From Temnopleurus reevesii (lineage: Eukaryota; Echinodermata; Echinoidea; Temnopleuroida; Temnopleuridae): a stretch of DNA of 64,000 nt. Below, piece by piece: positions 30,101 through 42,100 of this stretch; the stretch's first letter is position 1; each line of letters begins with the position of its first letter. The notes below the pieces were generated by a model. It made no database searches. It was not told the DNA's origin and saw only the letters and a list, made by a program, of their open reading frames with translations. The position numbers and the translations under genes are program-made. Where the stretch lies: assembly GCA_036244855.1 (NCBI GenBank), contig BQKZ01000272.1, positions 24,523-88,522 on the forward strand, read 5' to 3'.

Positions 30101-33100
30101 TAGGATGTGGGTATGATCTTACAGCGAATATCGAGTACTTGCAAAGAACTTCAATTTGGAAAAATGAATGATTAAAATAATCTTATGTTACAAACAAAGC
30201 ACAACGTGACTTGTGTAGACAAGGGAAAACTAATATGATAACCTCAAACCGGTTAAAAGCGAAATTATGTCATTCTCCACGTGCTCTGTCCACTGCAGCA
30301 AACACAGGAAGCAGCGCGTGGGACTGGTATAAAATCTGTCGGCCCGACATGGCCCAATTTTGACCCTTTATTTGCACATTTCTCTGTCATTATACATTTT
30401 CTTGCAAAACACTTTGGCACATATTCTTTATTCATAGTTCTGAACATTCTTCTCACATTTTGTGCGATTCTGTGAACATTTATTTTTTTAACAAATACCA
30501 GAATATATCTTTAATTTTGATTACTGGAAAGTATACCTAGTTTGGGTAAATGTGTAGGATAATTTCTTTAATAATTTTGCTCTCTAGTGGGCTATAAATG
30601 AAAGGTATGAATAATTCATCACAGGAAAAGTTATATACTTAGTATTGGAACAAACACATTGTGGTAAAGGAATTATCAAAAATGTTAAGTGAATAAAAAG
30701 GTCAATGTTGTTGAGTACTGCATTTCATCAAAACAAATTTAAATCTATAATTTGTTGATATAAAACCTCTGTTCAACCACAGATACAGATTTCATCTAGG
30801 TGTGATTATTATGATCTACATTCACCAGATCTAGAAAATAAAAGATGAAAGTTCTAATATAAATGAATATTATTGCCAAAAGAGGGTGCTAAATATGATT
30901 GAACTTTCAAGTCAAGATTTTTACAAAGAATTTATTTTTAATTATTATTATTTATACCGTCGCATTTATTAAAATGCATTTTATCTTAGCTATAATGGAG
31001 TAGAAATTTTCATTTAATGTCATTTTTCAAGGAGAAATAGAAACATTTAAAGAAATATCTGCTGATATTAATCTGACCAGAAGGGACCTCTTGAAAAATG
31101 TCTTTGGATATGATCAACATCAACAATAACAGTCCGTGCAATGAGTCACCTGGGACTGTCAACATCAATTAATTTCTAGAAGTTGCTTCAATGGAAAGAT
31201 TGTAAAGAACTCCTTGTAACTGAGACTATTTTCCTTCGGTTGTGTTTTACAAAGAATTGCTGTCAACATACTGTGATTAGGTCATGGTTTAAGATCACTC
31301 AGTGATCGTATCAGAGCACTACCTTGCAAAATGGCAACTCACCCAGAAAAACTTTAGGTTTTTTTTTCTTTCTTCTTCTCGCTCCTGCAACCCCTGTTCA
31401 CAAAACTTTTAAACTTGGTTAGAAAGTTGGAAGTACGTTTTTCTCAACTCATAAAATCTCCTGTATTTCATAATTTTCCAGTATAACTATTTGTTCTCTG
31501 TAAATCATGGCATTCTACACCTGATCTTTGTTGGGTTTTTATAATTTTCTCCTCTCACATGCCATGTATTCCAAGAATTAGTGTTATACATACATACAAT
31601 ATAATGTTACCAAATTACAGTACACTGAACTTCACTGCTTTACATTCATATCAATATCAGTATTTAGTTTGCAAGGTATTGACAAAAATCATATTCTGTA
31701 TGACATATTTTTCATGAGAAAGGGGTTGTGTAGTTATGGCCATAGCTATGATTCAAACAGTATATCAGCCAATCAGTGACCTTATCTGATTTGCCTAACC
31801 CTAAGGATATTTGTGATTGAAACCACATGAAATTCTATCAAGTTCTTTAAGCTTGTCGCTATAGCGATCATGATAGAAATTTAAGTACCTGAAACTGTTG
31901 TAAATTATGGTTGTGGATTGAATAGCACTTGAAAGGCCATTCTAGTAATTTATGATTCCAAAGCACTTTTGAGAATTTATGATAACAATATTATTTAAAA
32001 ACTGGCTGTCAAGCATTGCCTATAAAATGTTATCATTTAGTTCTGTTTATTACTGCAGTGGTTGCTTTGATATTTTTTTCTGCTTCAATAGACATTACCA
32101 GTTTGATATCAGTAATTTTTTTCTAAATATAGCCAAAGTTATCCTCCCTGTTCACATTCATGTGTAGGCCTGTTGTGCTGATGTTTACCTTTAAAACTAG
32201 GATTGTCTGGGTTGTGTTTTGCTTGTTGAAACATTGCCAGAATCCTGCTCAGAATGAATACGCTAGGGAATGAAGAGAAAGCGTAGGGACAAGATAGGTA
32301 TGACATTACTCAAAACCACAAAGTAACATGACTTTACGCAAGGGAATCGATTCTCACCTTCTTGGCTATTTGATGAACTCAATCTATCTGGCAGAAGATG
32401 GGAAAATCAGGTCGCATTAAACGACAAACTACTCTCAACAAGATAAGATCTTCTGAAGATTAGTATTTCATGCAGGTTGTAACATTCGTTGGTAATTCAT
32501 GAATTTTAACATCTCAAAATGATTGAAAATAATTACAACTCTAGCAGTCATCTTGAATTTTATCAAATCTATCAAAATACCACTATATATAATTTACTCA
32601 AAGAGCACATCAAACCTGAAAATTACAAAAAAAAAGAGCAAAATCACTAAGTTGTAGCTATTGAGCTTATAAATTACTACAGTATTTGTATCCTGACCAA
32701 TTTAAAGGTATAGATTCGTAATGGTCAGGATGCAGAGAGTGATGTGAAACGAGCTGATTTATCACAAGTTGCTTTACATCCATAAATATAACTATGTACG
32801 AAAGTAGGAAAAGATTGTTGCACGTATTCTGGGGTATTTTATGTCAAACACGCCAATCAGCCATTATTCCTATGGTGTGCTAAGTGCTTTCGCATGGGGA
32901 GCGTCGGCCAGGAATGGGCGGAGCGATAGGTGGTATTGTCCGCAGTGTGTGAGTTCGTGTTCATATTGTATGTGAAGCATGTTGTGCTGGGGAGAGCGAC
33001 CGCAGCATTATTTTTTAGTTTGCGATAATTTCTTGATAAATTTTATTCGAACAAACTATGAAGTTGAACATGCTCTAATTGCTATTGAAAAACTGCATTA

Positions 33101-36100
33101 TAGTAATCACTCATAAACCAGCTCACAAAGTAGAAAAGTATCTGAAGCGCCATCTCTCCAAAAACTAATCTATCGGTTTAATATTTTCATTCTTTGAAGA
33201 AAAAAAAGAAATGTGTGCAGTTCTGTGGTGACAAAAGAATGCCTTGGAACAGACACGTTTGTAAACGAAGATTGGTAAACATCTGTGAATTTTAGTGATA
33301 TGGATTTGAAACAGGATGGATCTATTTCTTCAAGTATCCACAGAGATTAGTTGAAGCTGGTGAAGAAAAAACTCTAACCGCTTTTCTCCTTGACCCCATT
33401 CATATTGGGAAAAATAATTCCTGTGTACGAAATTAGGAGAAGATTTTTGCACATATATTCTAGCGTATTTTACCTTGAGAATGCCAATCAGCTGTTATTC
33501 CTACGACGCATGAATTGATTGCACGGGGGCAATGGGAGGAATGACCGGGATATTGTCTGCAGCGGGTGAGTTCGCTTTCCTTTTTGTACGTAAAACAATG
33601 TTGTATTTGGAGCGCGACGTGGGTCAGCCCTTTTTATTTTGCGATAATTAAGCCATTTCTAGGTTTATTTCTTTTAAACAAACTATGAACATGCTCTGAT
33701 TTGCTATTGAAAAACTGCATTATGGTAACAATTTACTGCAGCTCGCAAACTAATTAATATATGAAGCACCATCTCTCCCAAAACTGATCTATCAGTTTAA
33801 ACTTATTTCATAATGGAAATGGGGTCATATGCTTCACTCTTACCCTACCTCTGTTTCTATCACTCTAACTTTCGTTTTCCTTCTCGATTTGCCCAATTTT
33901 GCTGAGCTGCTTTTTAAATTGAGAGGAAACGTGCAATTAATAAGTATGTCAAAGCATGGGTGCATGCCACAGGCATTTGTTGTAGAGTGTGTTTGGTTGC
34001 CAAGAAAGTTGTGTCAACTCTCGTTTAGAGCGATAATCATTGATGCACTCAGCGATTAGCTACAAATGAGACATGGTTTACTCTGTTTCTCACTTCTGTA
34101 CTAGTAAGAGGTGACTGAGGTCATGTTTATAGTAAATTATTTAAGTTTTTCAGAATATTCACTATAATAATCATGAATATGATTAATGGTCCAACTTTTA
34201 TTTGTTCGATTCAGTACAAGTTGGGGAAAATGCAGTCAAGCTAATTTTTTTTAGAACTATCAATAAATTTATGAATTGCTTTATGGGAAAAACCAAATGT
34301 GATAACATAGAAGTTGTTTTATCAATATTTTTTAAATGGAAAAGTGATTTTCCATAATCTAATGAAATATTTAGACAACTTATACTCATGCATAGGAATG
34401 ATGTCAATGTGTCAGCCTTTCATCTCCTTGGCTCAAGAAAAACAGAATGATTACATTGCTTTGGGCTGTATATATTTCATGTTTCCCAAAGTCTCATATA
34501 ACTAAATGAAATAATGGTGATACAAAACACAGGAAGTTTTTAATGCTCATATCATCAAAGAAATATTGAAATAATTGTACATTTTATATTTTTGTTTTGA
34601 ATTGGGCACAGATGTAACCAGATTGGAGAAAAGAGCGACTGCCTTCTGGTATCCTCAATGTTTGATCAACATTAAAAGAAATAATGAATAATCCCTGTTT
34701 AAGGACATATACCACAAAAGAACCATCTTAGAACACTATAGACCCATCCAATCTTCTATTTGTGGATGTTTTCCAATTGCATTGTAAGAATTAGGAATGT
34801 GTTGGCATGTGGAGGAAAGAAGTTTTGGAATTTAATATATGGTCAGACAGGTGTTGTTAAACTCTACTAGGAATCCATGTGCTCTAACAGGTTTCCATTT
34901 CTAATCTATCTTTCACATGCAATCAGCTGCAGCTCTACCATACCAGCAACATCTTCCAAATGTCATCAAAATTGTCACATTTAATGCGGGAAATGACAGT
35001 GATCATAAATGATGAAACAAAGTGACATTCATTCAATTCCAGCTGAGACAGATGCAGGATATCAAGACTGCTCTGTTCTACTGGGATGTGTTACATTGTA
35101 GGTTGTAGCACTTGTATCCTGAAAGTAGCACAGAAAATGTGAACTCGTAGTAAGGGGAATTGCCGACGTGTTTCAATCAATGGGGCTCATTTTGGGAAGA
35201 TATGCTTTCTAGAAACTTGGTAGTCTGCTGATCACCACCCCCCCCCCCTCCCATGTTATTCAAATGATAGGCTTAGAACCTATATCATTTCTTTATGATC
35301 ATGATACTATAAAAGATGTACCAAATGTGAAAAAATATAAAAACCCAAGGAGTGTTTTAAAAACAACAGATAGAAGATAGGCCTTGATGATGTACTTTAA
35401 CCAGGAATTCAGAACTTGGTAGATGAACAATTCGCCATAGTTCATCAATTACATATATTTGTACACCTATATAAAAGGAGGGCTAAAAGAGCTACCCCCA
35501 CATGTTGACAGTGCTTGCTTTGTGGCTACCCCCTTTTACCTTTCATGGTTCAGCTTGCAAGCCCCTTTTGGAAATGATTTCATTGTTTGGTTATATGTTC
35601 ATTTTGGGGCTTCTTGTCAGGCTACTACTAGCAGCACCCCCCTCCCCCCTGAAGTGATGACTTTTTTTTGTACATATAACATTGAACACAATGTGTCTTT
35701 TTTATCTTACTGATTTGCCATTATGCCAGAATATTATACATTCCAACTTTGATGAAACAGTTAACGAAGGAATTACCCTTGACCTGCTTTCCCAATGACC
35801 AATTTATTTAAGATAAGAGATCAGATATCTGATATTATGTGAACATTCTATCCTTTTTATATGGGTCATATTATGATCAGTAAACAACTGTAAGCTGACC
35901 CAAATGTCTCCATATGATCTGTGCATAATTCCTCAATGCCTCATATATTCTTAGACTTCATTTATGATAATTTATATCCTGCAATTTTGTAGATTTATGG
36001 AGGAAGCATTTTGAGTTGACATTGGGGAAGGATTTTATGTACCTCTTGGGAGTGGATCCAATGATTTTCTACCCTTATATAGCGTTTTCATCTCTTGTGA

Positions 36101-39100
36101 GATGGCTCCTAAGGGGGAAATTATGCCATGTCTCAGAAAAATTTTCCTCTCTTTCATTTATTGCTCCCATTTTAGTATTACTCCCCTGTCCTCTCATATC
36201 CTGGTCTTATCGTTTGGTAAATCCAGCAAAAGATGTTTCTCAGCTTTTCAATTTGTCTGAAGAGCATCAGCATCATGTGATCATTATCTTTCCTCAGATG
36301 TATTTTATACTAAATACACTGTTATCCACCTCACCATTAGTGCAATGAGAGCAAAATAATTAGAGCAAATTGAAGAAGACTATTTTTTAATTTAGATATG
36401 AATTTGTATTTATTTTTTTTTTAAAGCAAAATTGTAAGCAAACAAATATACAATAAACTAAGTGAAATAAATACCATTTTTACTGCTTTTAATCACAATC
36501 AGATCATTATATCGCATATCTATCAAACATTTTTATAACTGAAAAAATAAGACACACACATCCAACTGTATTTTCATTTGCTTATTAATCGTGTAGTCAT
36601 GATATTGAAATGCTATGCTGGTAAAAGATATTGAATATTTGAAACGTAAGCCTGGAGTCATTATGACCACTATAGTTGTGTAATATGAGATTCAGGAACT
36701 ATCCATCAACAGTACTTGAGATGATGAGTCATTGTTCATTTGAAAAATCATATTGTAAATACTGGATTATTGTACTGAATCCAAGGCTATCAGAAGTGAT
36801 ACTGATGAACTAATTATTCTTGTGCGTTGTAGGCCTATAGCTTCCTAGTGATTATCTTTTTTTAAAGTGAATCTCCCCCGGCCCCCCCCCCCCTATATCG
36901 GCCTATGGGTGTTCCTTTTACATCAGTTCATTTATCCACAATAGTGGAACACATAACCCAAGTTCACAGATTGCAAATCATCCTTTTCATAATTATGTAT
37001 ATGTTTCTCTTTTCAAAAGTGTACCTTTTTCACCATAACATCATGCAAAACCACTTTACGTCCTCACCATAATGTGAAACTAGCCTATATGGCTGTAGTT
37101 ATGAATTGCTTCTATGAAATGGTGAAATAAATCAGGAATTTAAAACATTTGGTTTGAATCACTTTACACAGATATTTCCTTGTAGATCTATTCTAGGTTT
37201 TGATTTATATGAGACATTCAGGGAAATTTAATTGTTTATGTTGGAGTTTATTCAATGAAAACAATGTTTCATCCAGTTTTGTTACTTTCCTCTGGTCTCA
37301 ATTTAAATGTGTTGTCACCAAAGAGATGTAGGCCTATGCCTACTCTGTTTGAAAGGGTTTAAGTATAATCATAGAGGTGTTAATAATAATAATGATAATA
37401 ATAATAATAATAGATGCAATTTATATATCGCACTCATCCACTCTGCGGAGTGCTTGAGGCACTTTGCTGGCTTTAGCCCAGCGTACACCAGGGCAAAGGA
37501 ATAAATATTCCTACTGGGTACCCATTCACCTCACCTAGGTTGAGTGCAGCACAATGTGGATGAAATTCTTGCTGAAGGAAATTAACACTATGGGTGGGAC
37601 TCAACAGCGGCCCTCTGGTTGAAAGGTGAGAGCCAGGTCTACTACACTACAGCGCCTCCACGCACTATGTACCTCTATGGTATTTGCAATATGTATAGGA
37701 CATTAGGTAGTGACATGATGGACTAAGCCAGGGAATGTGAACAGAGCTTTAGTAGGTTGTGAACAGGGCAGACCTGTGACACTGTAGTTTAATATTTCCA
37801 GTGAGATTTGAGACTCAGCGGGAGAGCACTCGTCCAATGACAAGTAATGCTATCAACAAACCACGATTGTTCACAAAATAACCAACCTAAACAAGGGAGA
37901 AGGAAGAAGGAGGAGGTCTAGTGCAACAAAAGAGATCAAGAATGTAAAAGGATGTTTAAGAATGTGGTGGTGGTTGTTAGTGATAGGAGGATATTTAAGA
38001 AATCTGTGAACCAAGAGGTATTTGCACTTGATGCTAATTCTATTCTTGTTTAAATAGTAATCCAGGATGAATTTCACTCCATCTGATCAAGATAGCTTAG
38101 ATGTTGGTGTTTCCCTCCTTTTCCAGTTTTGAAGAGAAACATAGGCCTATATCATTCTAATTCATGTTAACGTGATGACGACAATGAACGATTAGTACTC
38201 AAATCAGCAATTTCTTTTTTGTGTGTGTATCAAACATCTCATGAGTTATTCAACATTGTCTAAACTTCCAACAGATCATTTCTTTACTGACCAACTATGA
38301 AAAGAAGATGGGACATTAAAAGTTCCGGCCACGGATATTTAAAACTTAGCTGCTGTACTCCCAAACCAAGGAGATGCCATATGATTCGTACTGGCCAAAC
38401 ACGCCAATTACAAAAGCTGGAACATCCAAATAATAATTAATAATTAGTGCAGAAGGGTATAACTGTTGTATATTTCAAGTTCCGTCATCTCTCCTTCATA
38501 AAAGTATTCCAATATGTAGAAGCAAAGGGGTAAAAGAAGTAGAAACATAAGAGGTAGAAGCCAGTAATATTGCTAATGTGGAAGACAAGAAGGGAAAGAA
38601 TTAGGAGAGAAACATGAGTGCCTCTGGGTATTTTAGAGATTTATCGCTGCATTGTTGAGGATTTGTAAGTTTGGATAGATATTTTTATGTTCAAATTGAA
38701 TTATGGCCACTTTACATTCCATATTAGATGGAGGTCTCTACAAGTTCACATACAGCCCTCACCCCCCCCCCCCCCCAAAAAAAAAAAGGGAGAAAAGATA
38801 TAAAGAATTGTGATCCCACATCTTTTTCTTACTCTATCTCTGAAAAGTTTGATTTTTTTTTTGTTTCTTACATTCTTAAAAAGAGTTGTATTCAGTTTGA
38901 CTTCACCCCATCTCAAACATTATTCAAAACTTATTCAGACTTGGAGTACATATTGAGTTTGGTTTGTGTTTCTTTCACAGCTCAATGATTTGAATTCATG
39001 TTGTAATATGAAAGATTGTTATGAATCGGCTATCGGCTGATAAAATTTTGCTATTATTAACTTTTGTTCCAAAGATAGACACACTTTTTACGAGTCTAAC

Positions 39101-42100
39101 TTTTTAACATAAATGGAAACCATTAGCCTACCCTATTCCTTATCATAATTTTTCCATGGCATTCCGCATTTCCAAGACAAAATTACCCTGCATATCAAGT
39201 GTAAGTATTCTGAATCATGTTAACTCGTAATGTCAGTTTTTTTATTTATGATTTCAGACATAATGTTAAGATCCTGTTTCCCTGAGAACCTCCCCCTAAT
39301 ACAAGAGAACCAGAAGGGCATAAGTCCTCTGAGCAGTTTCATGAACAGGTCTCAAGTCCTGCTCTTTAGACTCCAAAGCCAAAATCACAGACATTTGAGA
39401 TATTGTAAAGAGCAAGAAACTGTTCACACTTACATGATACACCTATCCAGAGATGATCATTCCCTTTTGCACCCCATGTTTCCAATTGGATTACCGGTTC
39501 ATCATCGGAAAGGTGCATCATGCAAGTGTGAACAGGGTCTCCCTCTTCAAGACTATCCAAGATGTCTGTGACACAAGGGAGTAACTGCTAGAAATCTGAG
39601 GTTCAATTCTAAGTGGGAGGGGCGAAATGTGTACACCCTCTACAGAGGATAACCAGCAGTGTAGGAGAGATGAGAGAGGGGTAGGTCATTTGCCTCTCAT
39701 GCACAGGTGGTAGATATTTAGACTTTCGATACAGAAATGATCCAGAATTATTCACAGCTTTAATATCAATCTATGGCAGAGAAAGGACTATTTTTGATGA
39801 GAAAACAAGAAGAGAATTGATGTGTTTTTGGCAGAGTTTGACGATGTATCAGGTGGTATATGAGATAATGTATTGTTTTGAATCTACCTTTGAATTGAAG
39901 TTTGTTTAGACCTGGAAATGAGTTTACCAAATGGATTGATTCATGGCCAAGGATTTATTCTTAGATTTTTCTTTCCTTAATGCTGGGAAACAAGTATTCT
40001 CATAAGTCCCTAGCTTCTGAACTTTGCTTCATATAACAAGCAGGATCTGAACTTAGAAGAGATTGACTATTTAGCTTCTGGTTTTTGCTGTCATCATCAA
40101 GATGAAATCAACCTTTTTTTCTCCAATTTCCATTATTTTTATAGTAGTATATTACTGCCCTCTTACACGTAGGTGCAAACTTGTACTTTCATTCTACTCA
40201 TTCCTAGAAAACAATTTCATCTGAACTTTGTTGATGAAGAGAAATGGGAATTCCCATGTGCATAATTCTTTATATAAGTGAATCATTCAAATAATTAAGG
40301 CTTGTTGATTTGTTGATACCAACTCTAAAGATGATCATCAATACAGTCAGATTTAGTATCAATGAGTTATTATCTCAAAAAAGAGCTGTCAGTAACAAGA
40401 TCTTTCATTTGTGAAAGATCTTTCATATTTTCTGATGTTTGTATATCCTAAGTATTAATCCTCAGATCACTTGAACACCAAGACACTCCCCCTTACCTGT
40501 TGATGCATGCCCTGGTAACTGGGGTATTTCCACTCATAGGGACAAGTACATACACCTGTTTAGTTTGAAATTTGATGTGAAATTCTCTCTCTGGAGGATG
40601 ACCAGAAGAAATCATCAATTATTTTTCTGGAGAGAAGCCTTGCATCATTAATGTATGTTAAGATGCAAAATGCAAAATGCAAAATCCCCCATCCTCTGGA
40701 GATGTGTGAGTACAAATAAGAGTTTCTCATCTGACTGGGACGTGCTCCTGGGTGATATCTGTGTGTGAACGTGGTAAAAATTATGTTGTAGAGTTCTCCA
40801 AGCAAATATTATTGAAAATGTATTTAAGGCTTATGGAAGACATTTCCACGTATTATTTATTTTCTTGACATAAGAATCACATGATAGGAAGGCTTATCAT
40901 TGCTTTAAAAGAACTCTGATTGTATCTTGTAAAATCTCCATTGGGTTAGAAAATCATGATGGAAGGAGAAAGATGCTATGATTGATAGGGTAGAGAATCT
41001 GTATGTCCGTCAAGACATACCTCTCTATACTTGATGATAGGACAATAATCTTTGTTCATTTTCAGAATAGTCCTGATAGCCTGCTTTAATAGTCTAGACA
41101 AAACCATTACAGTAATGCTTTCAACAGATCCATGTTCTTTGAAATGATTTATATCATAGTTCATTCTATATTTATCCAGAGATTCTCCTGAGATTTTTCC
41201 TTTTATAGTTAGATCTCAATTGTAGGAATATCATTGATTTTGTATGTTTTCATTGAAATTACTTGGCATTTTATTACAATCAAACACAGTATAATGAGTT
41301 TCTTCCTTGTATATTGAGATTTAAAATAATACTATATAACTTGAACAATGTGGGCTCACTTAGTTTGAATTATTAAATTTTTACTGATCAGAAGGGGAGG
41401 GGAGAAAATTAGAATTAAATGATTGAAGCACAGATGGAGAGAGAGAGAGAGGAGCAGCTCTTGGGGTTGAAGAAGAGCGAGAAAAGGGGCGTGACTAAAA
41501 AACATACTTGAAACAGAAAGCGTATTAAATAATTTGGTCACCTAACCAAAGAGAACTCTTTGGTCTAATATGAATTAATCTAAATACATGGAATCCCATT
41601 TAATTATTGATGTACACATTGCTAGTATGCCAGTGAAATTTTTACTTGATTTTATACAACATACCCCTTCTTAAAAAGAAGAGAGGTTTTGTAGAAAACA
41701 AGTGTTATTTCAAGACTGTGGCTAGAAATGCAGAATTTGCATGCATGTGATGATGTGCTACTGTCTAAGTAGTAGTAAGATGATAAGGAGTATCCCCTCA
41801 AGATGGTATTTGAGAAGGTTACAGATTCATATGCCCCATCAAGGGGGATGAACGCACACCCACTGTGCCCTTTATGCGACTCAAACTCTTGTAATACTTT
41901 AGATGAAAAATGATATTTGATATTTTATTTGAATTTATCAAATTACCCTTGCATCATTCTGTAGAAATAGAAATAGATTTTCCTTGTCTGAATTTTGATT
42001 TTTTTTTTTTGTGTGTGTGTGTTTTTTTCTCAAATATCTACCACATGTTTTCAATGGTTTTATGCACTGTTTGATGAAGCTATTTACTCACAAATATAAT

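Noticed and set aside
37600..37662. tRNA gene
   Set aside because: The A-box-like and degenerate B-box words belong to the SINE head; the sequence does not fold as a full cloverleaf that I can trace.
41001..41020. Hairpin GTATGTC...GACATAC
   Set aside because: Stem of 7 bp with a short outer extension and no supporting context; too small to call a structured RNA.
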